A DNA stretch of 64,000 bases from Synechococcus sp. WH 8109 (GTDB lineage Bacteria; Cyanobacteriota; Cyanobacteriia; PCC-6307; Cyanobiaceae). A program made the position numbers and the translations under genes. Below are positions 15,272-25,466 of the stretch, piece after piece. The notes under the pieces are model-generated. The model was not told where the DNA came from and ran no database searches. It was given only the letters and a program-made list of their open reading frames with translations. The stretch lies in the NCBI RefSeq assembly GCF_000161795.2, contig NZ_CP006882.1, forward strand, positions 496,001 through 560,000. Direction: 5' to 3'. Position 1 is the stretch's first letter. Each line of letters opens with the position of its first letter.

Positions 15272-17437
15272 TCAGCTGAGCGGTGCCACCGGGGTGGGCT
15301 GAGGCTCCACTTCGGCGGCGTCGCCGGCTTGGGGCACGCCCCGCAGGGTGAGATTGATGCGGCCGCGGTTGTCGATTTCGCGCACCCGCACGGTCACCTC
15401 GTCGCCCACCTTCACCACGTCTTCAACCTTCTCGACGCGAGCTTCTGAGAGCTGCGAAATGTGGATCATGCCTTCCTTGCCAGGAAGGATTTCCACGAAG
15501 GCGCCGATCGGGATGATCCGGGTGATCGAACCGGAGAACACCTCGCCCTCGTTCACCTTGCGGGTCAGGCCTTCGATGATCTTCTGGGCCTCTTCAGCCG
15601 CAGCACCATCGTGGGAAGCGATGGTCACGATGCCGCCGTCCTCGATGTCGATCTTGGTATTGGTGCGCTCGGTGATGCCCTTGATCGTGCGTCCACCGGG
15701 GCCAATCACGGTTCCGATCAGCTCAGGATCAATCCGGAAGCTGAGCAGACGTGGGGCATGGGGAGACAGGTTGTCCCGAGGGGTGTCGATCGCCTCGAGC
15801 ATCTTCTCGAGGATGTGGAGCCTTGCCGGACGTGCCTGGTTGACGGCTTCGGCCACCGTCTTCACCGAGAGGCCGGTGATCTTCATGTCCATCTGCAGGG
15901 CTGTGATGCCTTTCTCGCTGCCAGCCACCTTGAAGTCCATGTCTCCGAGGAAGTCCTCGATGCCTTGGATGTCGGTGAGGATCCGCACCTCATCGCCCTC
16001 TTTGATCAGACCCATGGCTGCTCCACTCACCGGAGCCTTCAGCGGCACACCGGCATCCATCAGCGACAGGGTGCTGCCGCAGACGGAACCCATCGAGGTG
16101 GAGCCATTGGAGCTGAGCACTTCGCTCACCACACGCACCACGTAGGGGAAGGTGTCCTTCTCGGGAAGCACCGGAAGAATGGCGCGTTCGGCCAGGGCGC
16201 CATGGCCGATCTCACGACGACCGGGAGAACGCATTGGCCGCGTTTCCCCGACGGAGTAGGGAGGGAAGTTGTAGTGGTGCAGGTACAGCTTCTCGGTGTT
16301 GGGATGGAGGTCGTCCATCTCCTGGGCATCGCTGGGGGTGCCCAGTGTTGCGGTTGAGAGCACCTGGGTGAGTCCGCGCTGGAACAGACCAGAACCATGC
16401 ACCCGGCGTGGCAGGACGCCGGCCATGGCGCTGATCTGGCGAACCTCGTCGAGGCCGCGTCCATCCACACGCTTGCCGTCTTTGAGAATCTGCTGACGCA
16501 TCAACTTCTTGGTCAGCGCCTTGAAGCTGTTGCCGAGCAGTTTCGGGCTGCTTGCCAGGGCTTGGCGAACGGCATGGTCTTCCTTCAGACCTGCGATGGT
16601 CTCGGACACCTCGCCCTTCACGGTTTCCAGGGCTGTGTCCCGCTCGTCCTTGCTCTGATCAAATTTACTGAGGACAGCGCTGATCGCCTTGGTGCACTGC
16701 TTCTCCAGATAGGCAGGAACGGTGCTGTCTTCGTCCGGCTGCTCCGGCTTCACCTGGGTGATGCCCAGATCCTTCAGCAGCTGTTCCTGTGCCTTGATCA
16801 GTTCGCAGATCGCTTCGTAGCCGAAATCAATCGCCTCGATCACGTCTTGCTCGGGCAGCTGGTTGGCGCCGGCCTCGACCATCACCACGCCGTCAGGTGT
16901 GCCGGCGACCACCAGGTCCAGGTCACCCCGTTCGATCTCCCGGTAACTCGGGTTGAGCACGAAGTCATCCCCAAGCAGACCCACCCGCACGGCTGCCATA
17001 GGGCCGTTGAAGGGGATGCCAGCGAGCAGCGTGGCAATCGATGCGCCCGTCACCGCCAGAACATCGGCGGGGACCCGCTCATCAAGGGATAGGCAGGTGG
17101 CCACCACCTGCAGGTCGTCGCGCAGCCAGCTGGGGAACAGTGGCCGCATCGGGCGGTCAATCAGTCGGGCCGTGAGCGTGGCGCGTTCGGGGGGGCGGCT
17201 CTCACGACGCATGTAGCTGCCGGGAATGCGGCCAGCTGCATAAAGCCGCTCCTCGTAATCGCAGATCAGCGGCAAGAAATCAATGCCATCTCGGCCGCCC
17301 GAACGGGTTGCGGTCACAAGCACGGCGGTGTCGCCACACTCCACCAAGACGGATCCTCCCGCCTGAGGGGCGAAGCGCCCGGTGGTCAGTCGAATCTCGC
17401 GTCCATCAAAGGAGATCGACTGGGTTTGTCCTTGCAC
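15272..17437 (-). CDS. pnp: polyribonucleotide nucleotidyltransferase (PNPase)
   Basis: PNPase degrades RNA 3' to 5' by phosphorolysis and can add tails. The 721-residue product has two RNase PH domains (about 10-140 and 325-545) with a helical linker, a KH domain ([15 protein letters not shown], about 570-620) and an S1 domain (about 635-705, [11 protein letters not shown]...GMIHISQL). The short C-terminus is Pro/Glu-rich. It lies downstream of rpsN on the same strand with a hairpin terminator between them, so it likely has its own promoter in the 107-bp gap. Confidence 0.97.
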   Translation of the reverse strand: MQGQTQSISFDGREIRLTTGRFAPQAGGSVLVECGDTAVLVTATRSGGRDGIDFLPLICDYEERLYAAGRIPGSYMRRESRPPERATLTARLIDRPMRPLFPSWLRDDLQVVATCLSLDERVPADVLAVTGASIATLLAGIPFNGPMAAVRVGLLGDDFVLNPSYREIERGDLDLVVAGTPDGVVMVEAGANQLPEQDVIEAIDFGYEAICELIKAQEQLLKDLGITQVKPEQPDEDSTVPAYLEKQCTKAISAVLSKFDQSKDERDTALETVKGEVSETIAGLKEDHAVRQALASSPKLLGNSFKALTKKLMRQQILKDGKRVDGRGLDEVRQISAMAGVLPRRVHGSGLFQRGLTQVLSTATLGTPSDAQEMDDLHPNTEKLYLHHYNFPPYSVGETRPMRSPGRREIGHGALAERAILPVLPEKDTFPYVVRVVSEVLSSNGSTSMGSVCGSTLSLMDAGVPLKAPVSGAAMGLIKEGDEVRILTDIQGIEDFLGDMDFKVAGSEKGITALQMDMKITGLSVKTVAEAVNQARPARLHILEKMLEAIDTPRDNLSPHAPRLLSFRIDPELIGTVIGPGGRTIKGITERTNTKIDIEDGGIVTIASHDGAAAEEAQKIIEGLTRKVNEGEVFSGSITRIIPIGAFVEILPGKEGMIHISQLSEARVEKVEDVVKVGDEVTVRVREIDNRGRINLTLRGVPQAGDAAEVEPQPTPVAPLS

Positions 17438-17499
17438 GACGTCTTATGTCCTTTTGTCAATCCCAAGTCTGACATTTCATGGCTGCTCTTCACAAGAAA

Positions 17500-17518
17500 G
17501 GGGAGGTCAAGCCTCCCC
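17500..17518 (-). terminator. intrinsic terminator after rpsN
   Basis: On the minus strand: GGGGAGG-CTTGA-CCTCCCC followed by TTTCTTG. It lies 26 bp past the rpsN stop and before pnp. GC stem plus T-rich tail fits Rho-independent termination, though the T-run is short. Confidence 0.65.
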
Positions 17519-17544
17519 CTCACGACGCCATGGCGACAAGCTGA

Positions 17545-17847
17545 TCACCAGCTGGACTTGACCACGCCGGGCAGTTCACCTTTGTGGGCACGCTCACGCA
17601 GCTGGTTACGGCAGAGACCGAAATCGCGATAAACGCCGCGGGGCTTGCCAGTGGCCCAGCAGCGGTTGCGCACACGGATGCGTGCGCTGTTGCGGGGCAG
17701 AGCCTGAATCTTGCGATGGATCTCCAGGCGATCCATCGGATCTTCGGCTGCGTTGAAGGCTGCCATCAGTGCTGCGCGCTTGGCCGCATAGCGCTCAACC
17801 GTTTTCTTGCGCTTCACATCGCGAGCGATCATCGACTTCTTGGCCAT
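17545..17847 (-). CDS. rpsN: 30S ribosomal protein S14
   Basis: The product (100 residues from ATG 17847, [10 protein letters not shown]) has the long S14 form ending in [17 protein letters not shown]; it contains [12 protein letters not shown], where the zinc-free type has no CxxC ligands. S14 binds 16S rRNA in the head of the small subunit. A longer frame starts at 17880, but MAKK is the family start. Confidence 0.97.
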   Translation of the reverse strand: MAKKSMIARDVKRKKTVERYAAKRAALMAAFNAAEDPMDRLEIHRKIQALPRNSARIRVRNRCWATGKPRGVYRDFGLCRNQLRERAHKGELPGVVKSSW

Positions 17848-17904
17848 GCAGCTGAGGACAGCGAGTGAACGAATCGTCAACGATACATTGGCGCCATCAC
17901 CCTC

Positions 17905-18987
17905 CTAGCGACCCATCAATTGCTGGACCACCGGCAGCTGGCTGGTGTCACGCACGATCAGCACAAGCGTGAGCCCCACCAGCAGAAGAAAACCGGATTG
18001 CACGAAGGCCATTTGGATCCGTTCGGACACCGGGCGACCCCGAACGGATTGAATCGCCAGCATCATCATCTGCCAGCCATCGAGCAGCGGCAGCGGCAGT
18101 GAATTGAGCACCGCCAAATTGATTGAGATCAGGGCTGAGAAGAGCACCAACCCTGATCCCCCCTGCTGGCTGAGCTGAGCTCCCATCTCAACGATCTTGA
18201 CGGGGCCACTCACCTGCCCCGCCGTGACGCGGAAGTTGGTCAGGAGGCCGGCGTAGCCACGCACGGTTTGTTGCAGCATTTGGCTGAATTGCGAGCCTGT
18301 GGTGAGCACCAGTTCACCGGGACTGCGTACGGCGCGCATCTCCCCACTGATGTTGGCTTGCAGCTGGGCGCCGATTTTCCCTGTGCCCTGTTGATCGTCG
18401 GGGATGAGTTCAAGGGTGGACGTATCTTCTCCCCGCTTTCGCTCTACACGAATGGCTCGCTCGGGTGCTGCTTTCACATCCCGAACCATCGCTTCAACGC
18501 CCCGTTGTCCTGCGGCAAGGGGTTGGGTATTCAGGCTGATGATCTGGTCACCGGCACGAAGCCCGGAGCGGGCGGCAGCACCACCCGGTTGCACCTGCAC
18601 CACCAGGACCCCCGGATCCGGCGCGGCGGGAACGCCGACAAACGCTGCCTGAGCGAAAAGCACCACCAGTGCCAAGGTCAGGTTGGCCAATACCCCTGCA
18701 GCCACCACCAGGGCTTGCTGGGGGATGGGCCGGTTGCGCAGCAGATCCGGATCATCAGCGGGGATCGTGCTCTCCTCATTGTCGTCAGGGAAGGCGACGA
18801 AACCACCCAGGGGCAGCAGCCGCAGGGCGTAGGTCACCCCACGCCTTTGCCTCTTGATCAGGGCCGGGCCAAAGCCAATGGAAAAACCGCTGACGCGGAT
18901 GCCCTGGAACGTGGCAGCGAGGAAATGGCCGGCCTCATGCACCACGATCAGCAGGGCGAGGACCAGAAGGGCGGCCAACACGTTCAT
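17905..18987 (-). CDS. rseP: site-2 (RIP) zinc metalloprotease
   Basis: This intramembrane protease cleaves membrane-anchored regulators. The 360-residue product has the zinc motif HEAGH at residues 17-21 in the first helix, a PDZ domain (about 120-200, AARSGLRAGDQIISLN) and the second active-site motif NSLPLPLLDG near 310. Its N-terminal helix, C-terminal helices and length fit the bacterial RseP/YaeL group. It is co-directional with serS (gap 24 bp). Confidence 0.92.
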   Translation of the reverse strand: MNVLAALLVLALLIVVHEAGHFLAATFQGIRVSGFSIGFGPALIKRQRRGVTYALRLLPLGGFVAFPDDNEESTIPADDPDLLRNRPIPQQALVVAAGVLANLTLALVVLFAQAAFVGVPAAPDPGVLVVQVQPGGAAARSGLRAGDQIISLNTQPLAAGQRGVEAMVRDVKAAPERAIRVERKRGEDTSTLELIPDDQQGTGKIGAQLQANISGEMRAVRSPGELVLTTGSQFSQMLQQTVRGYAGLLTNFRVTAGQVSGPVKIVEMGAQLSQQGGSGLVLFSALISINLAVLNSLPLPLLDGWQMMMLAIQSVRGRPVSERIQMAFVQSGFLLLVGLTLVLIVRDTSQLPVVQQLMGR

Positions 18988-19011
18988 ATGTCCGTCAGGA
19001 ATCCAGTCGGA

Positions 19012-20289
19012 TCATTCTGGCTGGAGTCGCTCGCGGCCGACGTAGGGCACCAGCGCTTTAGGCATCAGGACGCTGCCGTCGGGCTGTTGGCCGTTCTCCA
19101 ACAGGGCCGCCATGGTTCTGCCGACGGCCAGGCCACTGCCATTCAGGGTGTGAACCAACTTCGTGGCCTTGCCTTCCTTGGTGCGGATGGAGGACCGTCG
19201 CGCCTGGAAATCACCACAGACGCTGCAACTGGAGATTTCCCGGTAGGCCCCTGCTCCCGGCAGCCACACCTCAAGGTCGTAGGTCCGGCGGGCGGAAAAG
19301 CCGAGGTCGGCTGTGCAGAGGTCCAAGACCCGATAGGGCAGCTCCAGCGCCTGAAGCACGGCCTCTGCATCGGCAGTGATCTGTTGGTGCGCCTCTTCGG
19401 ACTGATCGGGGTGCACAAACCAGTACAGCTCCACCTTGTTGAATTGGTGCAGGCGGATCAGGCCACGGGTGTCGCGGCCGTAGCTGCCGGCCTCACGGCG
19501 GAAGCAGGGGCTGTAGGCGGCGTAGCGCAGGGGCAGTTGATCTGCCGGGATGATTTCGTCCCGGTGCAGGGAGGTCACGGGCACCTCAGCGGTCGGTGTC
19601 AGCCAGAGGTCGTCCTCAGCGCAACGGAAGCTTTCCTCGGCAAACTTGGGCAGTTGTCCTGATCCGGTGAGGCTGGCGCTGTTCACCAGCACCGGGGGCA
19701 GCACTTCGCGGTAGCCCTTGCTCGTGTGGAGGTCGAGCATGAAATTGATCAGGCCACGCTCCAGCCGTGCCCCCTGGCCCATCAGCGTGACGAAACGGCT
19801 CTGCGCGATGCGGACGGAGCGTTCGGTGTCGAACAGCTGTAACCGCTCAGCGATCTGCCAGTGCTCGTCGAGGTTGTCATCAACCCGGGGGGTTCCCCAG
19901 CGACGCACTTCAACGTTGTCATCTTCGCTGCGTCCATCAGGGCAGGTCTCTGAAGGGAGGTTGGGGAACCCCAGCAGCTGCTGCTTGAGCTCACTGGAGA
20001 GCTTCTTCTCCTCCTCCTCCAGCACCGCCACCTTCTGCTTGATGGCATTCCCCTGTTGGCGGAGTCCGGCGACTTCGTCGCCTTTGGGATCAGCGCCCGA
20101 CTTGATGAGTTGGCCGACTTCCTTGCCGATCCGGTTTCCTTCCGCCTGCAGGTTGCTGCGTTGTTGCTCCAGATCGCGCTGCTGCTGGGCAATCAGCTGC
20201 AGTTTGGTGAGATCAACAGCCTTACCTCGACGCCCCAGTTGCTGGGCGATCGTTTCGGGGTTGTCACGCACAAGGCGCTGATCGAGCAC
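19012..20289 (-). CDS. serS: seryl-tRNA synthetase
   Basis: The 425-residue class II synthetase has the N-terminal coiled-coil arm (residues about 25-105), motif 2 ([14 protein letters not shown]) and motif 3 ([12 protein letters not shown]). It charges tRNA-Ser and the serine-accepting tRNA-Sec class in general. Length is standard. It precedes the protease gene and follows a small membrane protein gene on the same strand. Confidence 0.97.
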   Translation of the reverse strand: MLDQRLVRDNPETIAQQLGRRGKAVDLTKLQLIAQQQRDLEQQRSNLQAEGNRIGKEVGQLIKSGADPKGDEVAGLRQQGNAIKQKVAVLEEEEKKLSSELKQQLLGFPNLPSETCPDGRSEDDNVEVRRWGTPRVDDNLDEHWQIAERLQLFDTERSVRIAQSRFVTLMGQGARLERGLINFMLDLHTSKGYREVLPPVLVNSASLTGSGQLPKFAEESFRCAEDDLWLTPTAEVPVTSLHRDEIIPADQLPLRYAAYSPCFRREAGSYGRDTRGLIRLHQFNKVELYWFVHPDQSEEAHQQITADAEAVLQALELPYRVLDLCTADLGFSARRTYDLEVWLPGAGAYREISSCSVCGDFQARRSSIRTKEGKATKLVHTLNGSGLAVGRTMAALLENGQQPDGSVLMPKALVPYVGRERLQPE

Positions 20290-20331
20290 GGTTTCAGGGG
20301 CGTCAGCGCCGGCAGCCTATGGCAGTCCGTT

Positions 20332-20493
20332 TCAGAGCACCTGGCCGACCATCACCGCTGCGATGCCCGAGAACAGGGTGATGCCAAGGGCGGTGAGGGG
20401 GCTTTGCCCCTGAGCGACGGCCATGGTCGTGATTACGCCGGCACCAAGGCAGGCCACGCAGAGCTGAGTGGCGATGTCGTTGCGGCTCTCCAC
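20332..20493 (-). CDS. small membrane protein (53 residues)
   Basis: A GTG at 20493 opens MESRNDIATQLCVACLGAG followed by two hydrophobic segments separated by a short polar QGQSP turn, ending MVGQVL. The layout is a helical hairpin. It lies between the ycf46-like gene and serS on the same strand. Composition matches core genes; function unknown. Confidence 0.6.
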   Translation of the reverse strand: MESRNDIATQLCVACLGAGVITTMAVAQGQSPLTALGITLFSGIAAVMVGQVL

Positions 20494-20571
20494 GGTGGTC
20501 CTGCTGTTGTGAAGACCGTAGGGAGCGCGCCGGCCAGCGCCTTACTCAAGGCTGGCGTTCGTTACGCCGCG

Positions 20572-22062
20572 TCAGGCTTCGTTACCTGCAGCAACAGAGG
20601 CGGGGCGGGCACGGCCGCCGGCAGCCCATTGCTTCAGCCGCTCGAGCTGTTCGCTGGCGGTGCAGGAGAGGGGGATGAGCTGGGAGGCCGCTCCAATCAG
20701 ATCCGGCTCCGTCAACTCACGGTTGTCGGCAAAGGCCAAGTGCATCGCTTCGATCACGGTCTGCTCCAGCTCGGCACCGGAGAAGCCCTCACTTCTGCTC
20801 ACCACCGTGTCCAGGGGAAGCTTCAGCCCCGGGCGTCTCCGTTCCAGATGCAGCTCAAGAATGCTGTTGCGCTCAGCGCTGCTGGGCAGATCGAGCATGA
20901 AGATCTCATCAAAACGTCCCTTGCGCAGCAGCTCCGGTGGCAGCTTCTCAACGCCGTTGGCGGTGGCCACCACGAATACCGGTGACTGTTTCTCAGCCAT
21001 CCAGGTGAGCACATTGGCCAGAACCCGCTGGGTTGTGCCGCCGTCACTGCGGCCATCCCCGCCGAAGCCCTTATCGATCTCATCGATCCAGAGCACGCAG
21101 GGTGCCATGGCTTCAGCCCGTTGGATCATCTCGCGGGTGCGTGCCTCGCTGGCCCCCACCAAGCCCGCGAACAGCCGCCCCACATCCAGCCGCAACAGTG
21201 GCATCGACCAACTGCGGGCGATGGCCTTGGCCGTGAGTGATTTGCCTGTGCCTTGAGGACCCACGAGCAAGACGCCACGAGGCAGAGGCAGTCCGAAACG
21301 CCGTGCATCTTCCGAGAACGCCCGGTGCCGTTGGTTCAGCCAGGTCTTGAGACCATCGAGGCCTCCGATGGCTTCGGTGCCCGCATCGCTGCGACAGAAC
21401 TCAAGCACCTCACTGCGGGCAATCGTCTGGCGTTTTTCGTCCAAAACGTCCTGCAGATCCTCAGATCCCAACTGGCCGCGGCGGGCCAGGGCTCGGGCGG
21501 CCACCTGGCGAACACGCATCTCGCTGAGCCCGCTGCAGGCCTGAGCAAGCTCATCCAGGACAGGAGCTGGCAGGGGGCTGCCGCTGCTGGTGCCGATGCT
21601 GCTGATCAGCCGGCGCAGGTCGTTGTTGTCGGGAAGGGGGAGATCGAGAAGCGTGAGGCTCTCTTCCAGATCACCGGGCGGTGTCCATTGCCCGCAGCAC
21701 AGCACCAGGTTGTGCGGGGTGCTGCGCAGGGATGCTTCGAGATTGCGCAGCATTCGGGCAACGCCGGGGTCATCGCAGAAACGATGAAAATCCTTGGCGA
21801 GCAGAAGGGTTGGGCTGCCCGCATCCCGTTGCTGAAGCCACTGCAGCATGGCCATTGGTTGACGGCTCCCCTGGCCATCGGTATTCACCGGCCCACTGAT
21901 CCCATCGATGAAATTCCAGCAGACCAGCTGGCGTGCAAGCCGTTGAGCAGCCTCTCCCAGCAGGCTCTCCACCCGGGCTTCCTCATTGCTCCGCACCCAG
22001 ATCAGGGGTGTGCGCGCGCGCACCAGAAGGTCGATCTGATGTCCCCAGGTGGCACTGCTCAT
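20572..22062 (-). CDS. ycf46: AAA+ ATPase of the Ycf46 type
   Basis: The 496-residue product has one C-terminal AAA+ module: Walker A GPQGTGKS (about 268-275), Walker B VLWIDEID (about 325), sensor 1 ATANG, and arginine-rich sensor region GRFDEIF. The N-terminal half (about 1-240) is a degenerate AAA-like region typical of the chloroplast/cyanobacterial Ycf46 family, whose role in cyanobacteria is not settled (links to CO2 use have been reported). Its start overlaps the stop of the DUF177 gene by 4 bp. Confidence 0.88.
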   Translation of the reverse strand: MSSATWGHQIDLLVRARTPLIWVRSNEEARVESLLGEAAQRLARQLVCWNFIDGISGPVNTDGQGSRQPMAMLQWLQQRDAGSPTLLLAKDFHRFCDDPGVARMLRNLEASLRSTPHNLVLCCGQWTPPGDLEESLTLLDLPLPDNNDLRRLISSIGTSSGSPLPAPVLDELAQACSGLSEMRVRQVAARALARRGQLGSEDLQDVLDEKRQTIARSEVLEFCRSDAGTEAIGGLDGLKTWLNQRHRAFSEDARRFGLPLPRGVLLVGPQGTGKSLTAKAIARSWSMPLLRLDVGRLFAGLVGASEARTREMIQRAEAMAPCVLWIDEIDKGFGGDGRSDGGTTQRVLANVLTWMAEKQSPVFVVATANGVEKLPPELLRKGRFDEIFMLDLPSSAERNSILELHLERRRPGLKLPLDTVVSRSEGFSGAELEQTVIEAMHLAFADNRELTEPDLIGAASQLIPLSCTASEQLERLKQWAAGGRARPASVAAGNEA

Positions 22063-22595
22063 GGTTGATCGATCTGCTGCTGAAGCTGCTGCAGGGCCTG
22101 CCAGCGGGGATCCACAGCCTTTGCCTTGGTGTCTGGGATCACGGGCTGCTGCTGGAGGCCTGGTGGCCCTGGGCAGTGGTCACCGCAGTGGTTGACGACC
22201 GGCAACAGCAGGTTGAGCTGTTCGAAGGCCCATTGCTGGGGGTCAAATTGACCGCGTGGATCGAGAACATCCACCAGACCTTCCATTTCGGCGACCTCTC
22301 CGGAAAGCTCCAGCTCGTCTGCCGTCGGTTGCTCGTCTCCCAGCCAGATCAGTTCAGAAGGCGTGCAGCTGAGCTTCTGGTTGAACTGATTCAGGCAGCG
22401 ATCGCAGCAGAGCGTCACGATCGTGTTGAGTTTCCCCTTAACAGCCAGGACGTTGCCGCGGTGCTCTGCGGAAACATGGCCTCGCACTGGTGTGAGCGAG
22501 GGGAGCTCATCGAGCTCACCCTCAACCTCCCAGAATTTCGCGGTGCCGAGGGCCCGGAGCTCCTGGAGGGGAACAGGCTCCAGTGCCTCTATCAC
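22059..22595 (-). CDS. DUF177 (YceD-like) protein
   Basis: The 178-residue product contains the DUF177 core with a CDRCLNQF motif (about 115-122) and a later [18 protein letters not shown] segment. YceD proteins are linked to 23S rRNA accumulation and are often encoded before rpmF; here the neighbour is the yidC cluster. It overlaps both flanking genes by 4 bp (ATGA), so it is translationally coupled. It has an added Cys-containing C-terminal region ([10 protein letters not shown]), which may bind metal. Confidence 0.85.
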   Translation of the reverse strand: MIEALEPVPLQELRALGTAKFWEVEGELDELPSLTPVRGHVSAEHRGNVLAVKGKLNTIVTLCCDRCLNQFNQKLSCTPSELIWLGDEQPTADELELSGEVAEMEGLVDVLDPRGQFDPQQWAFEQLNLLLPVVNHCGDHCPGPPGLQQQPVIPDTKAKAVDPRWQALQQLQQQIDQP

Positions 22596-23722
22596 TTGCC
22601 CTTCGGTTCAAAGGGCAGGCGTGAGCCGGCTGAGGTAGCAGAGACCGTCACTGTTTTCTGGGCCATTTGCTGATCCAGAATTTTCTGCAGGTTGTCGGGC
22701 AGTGCCTCTTTGGTGAGGATGAAGGTCTGCAGGCCTTGGAAGATGTTGGCGATCAGCATGTAGAGCAGAACGCCGGCGGGGAGTGGGAAGAACAAGAACA
22801 TCCCCGTGATCATCACCGGAGTGATTTTGTTGGCCGTGGCCTGCTGAGGGTTGGCAGGCATGCCCATGCCCGACAGGAGTTGGGAGATGAACAGGGTGAT
22901 GCCGAAGCCGGCAACGAGAATTGCGATGTCCCAGTTGATAGCACCGTCGGCATAGAAGCCGACCTGGCCCAGGGCTTTGATGAACAGGAAGCCGCTGCGG
23001 GCTGCCAGGCCCGGAATCTTCGCTTCAACGGTGGCATCACCGGCGGCGAGGGCCGTGATCGTGCCGTCCTCACTGACGCTGACGATGTCATCGCCTTTGG
23101 TCACTGCCCATGTGGGGGCGAAGCGTCCAGGGTTCTCAACATCCGTGAGTACGTCGTTGAAGGCGCGGCCGTCCTTCGTATGAAGGTTCACGGTGGCGCT
23201 GTCGCCAACTCCGATCTTGGTGCCCCGCGGGAGGCTGGCGATCACCGGCACATGGTCGGTTTCGCCGATGAAGATGGAATGGCTGGCGCTGTTGAACGGT
23301 TTGGGTTCAACGGCAGCGATCTGGTCTGCCGGCAACACCTTCATGTTCAAGGTGTAAGGGACGTCGGCGAACGGTGATCCACGCAGGGTTGCAAACAATG
23401 CAAAAAGGATCGGCATCTGCACCAGCAGCGGCAGGCATCCCGCCAGGGGGCTGCCGAATTCCTTCATCACATTGCCCAGTTCCTCCTGCTGTTTCTGAGG
23501 ATTGTTGGCGTACCGGCTTTTGATCTCAGCCTGACGTTTCTGAATCACCGGTTGGGCGATGCGCATGCGCCGAGCGCTGCGAATCGATCCTGCGCTCAGG
23601 GGGTAGAGCGCGATCCGGATCACAAGGGTGAGGGCGACGATGGCCAGGCCATAGCTCGGAACCAACCCATAGAAGAAGTCCAGGATTGGAATCAGCAGGT
23701 TGTCGGAGATGTATCCGATCAC
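22592..23722 (-). CDS. yidC: membrane protein insertase YidC/Alb3 with Ig-like periplasmic insert
   Basis: YidC inserts proteins into cytoplasmic and thylakoid membranes. I choose GTG 23722 (VIGYISDN), which matches where cyanobacterial relatives begin; ATG codons upstream at 23779 and 23767 are alternatives. The product has the core helices ([37 protein letters not shown], then two C-terminal hairpins) and a large insert between the second and third groups, in which [19 protein letters not shown] resembles a bacterial Ig-like (Big_2) repeat. It lies in the conserved block DUF177-yidC-PH domain-rnpA-rpmH. Confidence 0.93.
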   Translation of the reverse strand: MIGYISDNLLIPILDFFYGLVPSYGLAIVALTLVIRIALYPLSAGSIRSARRMRIAQPVIQKRQAEIKSRYANNPQKQQEELGNVMKEFGSPLAGCLPLLVQMPILFALFATLRGSPFADVPYTLNMKVLPADQIAAVEPKPFNSASHSIFIGETDHVPVIASLPRGTKIGVGDSATVNLHTKDGRAFNDVLTDVENPGRFAPTWAVTKGDDIVSVSEDGTITALAAGDATVEAKIPGLAARSGFLFIKALGQVGFYADGAINWDIAILVAGFGITLFISQLLSGMGMPANPQQATANKITPVMITGMFLFFPLPAGVLLYMLIANIFQGLQTFILTKEALPDNLQKILDQQMAQKTVTVSATSAGSRLPFEPKGK

Positions 23723-23779
23723 GTTGAAGAAACGGGGGGGGCGGGACGTTGTGAGGCCAGTGTGCATGAACAGCTGCAC

Positions 23780-24187
23780 TCAGGCGGCGAAACCTTCAGT
23801 GGTTTTCTCTTGGGCTTTCGCCGCACGGCTGCTGATGCGTTCGAGGATGTAAGCCTCAACTTCCCGGAATCGGGGCATCGAGCGCAGTTCGAGCCTGGCG
23901 CCGTCCTTGAGCACCAACACCATGTCTCCCCAGGCACCGAAGCCCCGGGGCACGGTGCGCACTTCGCTGATCTGTGAATACACCACCTGGGTTTTGTCTT
24001 TGCCCATCCAGCCCCCCGTCACCGAGATGCGGCGACTGGTGATGCGGAAGCGCAGCCAAAGGGCCCGAACAACGGCTCCGATGGTGAAGGGAAGGCCGAT
24101 CAGCGTGAAGCCAAGCAGGATGTTGAAGATCAGATCCCCGCGGGCTGGTCCACCGTCGTAGTGGATATCTTCCTGAATGCTGGTCAT
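23780..24187 (-). CDS. PH-domain (DUF304-type) membrane protein
   Basis: The 135-residue product has two hydrophobic segments near the N-terminus (FNILLGFTLIGLPFTIGAVV) followed by a bPH2-like domain (FRITSRRISVTGGWMGKDKT, YSQISEVRTVPRGFG, LKDGARLELRSMP). Start ATG 24187 overlaps the rnpA stop (ATGA). The position between rnpA and yidC is conserved in cyanobacteria. Function is unknown; a role in membrane assembly is guessed from context. Confidence 0.8.
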   Translation of the reverse strand: MTSIQEDIHYDGGPARGDLIFNILLGFTLIGLPFTIGAVVRALWLRFRITSRRISVTGGWMGKDKTQVVYSQISEVRTVPRGFGAWGDMVLVLKDGARLELRSMPRFREVEAYILERISSRAAKAQEKTTEGFAA

Positions 24188-24573
24188 GGATCCAGTCCGG
24201 CGCTTCTCAGAAGACTGTCGCATTCTTCGAGCAACTGTGTGGGTTCGGCTTCCGCGGCTTCGGGGCGAAGGCTGATCAGCAACCACAGGCCCGCCAAATC
24301 GTTTCGCTCTTCAAAACGTTGACGCAGGTGGTCATGCAGAAGTCGCCTGAGCCGGTTCCGCTTGACGGAACGCTTGCTCACCTTGTTGCTGATCACCAGG
24401 GCGCAGCGGCAGGTTTTTTCCTGGATGCCCCGCAACTCCCGGCGAAGCAAGTTGGAATCACCTGCAGCAACGCGCAGAACCATCAAGGTTCCGTGTTGGC
24501 GCTTGGAGGACCGGTGCAAACGGTTGAAGCATCGATGCCCGCGCAATCGCATGGAGGCGGGAAGGACCATCAA
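24184..24573 (-). CDS. rnpA: ribonuclease P protein component
   Basis: RnpA binds the RNase P RNA and helps mature tRNA 5' ends. The 129-residue product has the RNR motif region (SNKVSKRSVKRNRLRRLLHD), preceded by the substrate-binding core (ALVISNK). ATG codons at 24573 and 24570 are both possible starts. It follows rpmH after a strong hairpin. Confidence 0.92.
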   Translation of the reverse strand: MMVLPASMRLRGHRCFNRLHRSSKRQHGTLMVLRVAAGDSNLLRRELRGIQEKTCRCALVISNKVSKRSVKRNRLRRLLHDHLRQRFEERNDLAGLWLLISLRPEAAEAEPTQLLEECDSLLRSAGLDP

Positions 24574-24600
24574 CCAATCCTGTTTAGGGATGTCGAGGCT

Positions 24601-24625
24601 GGGATGAATCCTCTGGATTCATCCC
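24601..24625 (-). other. strong hairpin between rpmH and rnpA
   Basis: An 11-bp perfect inverted repeat (GGGATGAATCC / GGATTCATCCC, loop TCT). No T-run follows on either strand, so it is more likely a processing site or an attenuator that lowers rnpA expression relative to rpmH than a full terminator. Confidence 0.7.
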
Positions 24626-24631
24626 ACGCCA

Positions 24632-24769
24632 TCAAGCGGCGAGGCGGGCGCGGCCGCGCTTGCGACGCGTGCGGATCACACGGCGGCCGGTGTGTGAGCG
24701 CATCCGTACACGGAAACCCGAGACGCGCTTCCTCTTGCGGTTTGTTCCCCCGAGGGTGCGCTTGGTCAT
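24632..24769 (-). CDS. rpmH: 50S ribosomal protein L34
   Basis: ATG 24769 encodes a 45-residue highly basic protein ([15 protein letters not shown] ... [13 protein letters not shown]), the whole length of L34 with the GFRVRM motif. The adjacent rnpA gene is the usual partner. Confidence 0.97.
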
Positions 24770-24815
24770 GGACGTCTCCTGGCTACCGGCCGATCTGAAT
24801 CTGGGATTTTATCAG

Positions 24816-25391
24816 TCAGTCCACATCGATCAGCCAGCTGCCGCGGTAGCCGGACATCGGCACATCGCCTGGGGCCTGCACCAGAGCGTTGAACTGATAC
24901 ATGCGCTTCCCCTGGGGATTGAACAGCTTGATGTGAAGTGAGTAGTCCCCGTCTGAAGGCAGCGGCGTGTCGGGGAAGACCACGATTTCTGTTTGGTCTT
25001 TGTTGACCTCGATCACCGCCGGGATCTCTTCGAGGCATTTGCTGCGACTCGTCATGCTGCCAACGCTGGTGCGGCAAATGCGCATGCGGTGGGGCTTGAG
25101 CTTGGAGTCGAAGTAGTCCGGAACGGTGACGGTGAGTTTGAGAATCGCGGTCTTGCGGTCCTTTTCGCGCAGTGTGAGATACCACTCTGAGCGGTCGTTT
25201 TCGATGCTGGAGCTTTGGTAGTAGTACAGCTTCCGGTAGTCACGGTCGTTGTCCCAGCGGAATTCCATCAACCCCGGTGTGCCCTGGGCGTGGGCGATCT
25301 GCTCGGGAGCTCCAGTGAGTGCTGAGCCCATTAATAGAGCTGCAGCGGTGCCGGCTCCAGCAAGCAAGCGTCTGATGGTGGAACGGGCCAT
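24816..25391 (-). CDS. DUF2808 exported protein
   Basis: The 191-residue product begins with a basic signal peptide (MARSTIRRLLAGAG, hydrophobic core, cleavage around AHAQ). The mature part has the DUF2808 pattern (LYYYQS, SEWYLTLREKDRKTAI, LTVTVPDYF) common and mostly restricted to cyanobacteria; function unknown. Two Cys near residues 107 and 120 may pair. It lies alone between aroH and rpmH on the same strand. Confidence 0.85.
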   Translation of the reverse strand: MARSTIRRLLAGAGTAAALLMGSALTGAPEQIAHAQGTPGLMEFRWDNDRDYRKLYYYQSSSIENDRSEWYLTLREKDRKTAILKLTVTVPDYFDSKLKPHRMRICRTSVGSMTSRSKCLEEIPAVIEVNKDQTEIVVFPDTPLPSDGDYSLHIKLFNPQGKRMYQFNALVQAPGDVPMSGYRGSWLIDVD

Positions 25392-25466
25392 AGGAAGAAT
25401 CTTGTTGATGGGATTCTCCTGAGTCCAACCACGGGGCGGTGATCTCAGGGGTCGGAGGCTGATCTG

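Noticed and set aside
18268-19662. 464-residue frame on +
   Set aside because: It is antisense to rseP and serS, both of which show full sets of active-site motifs.
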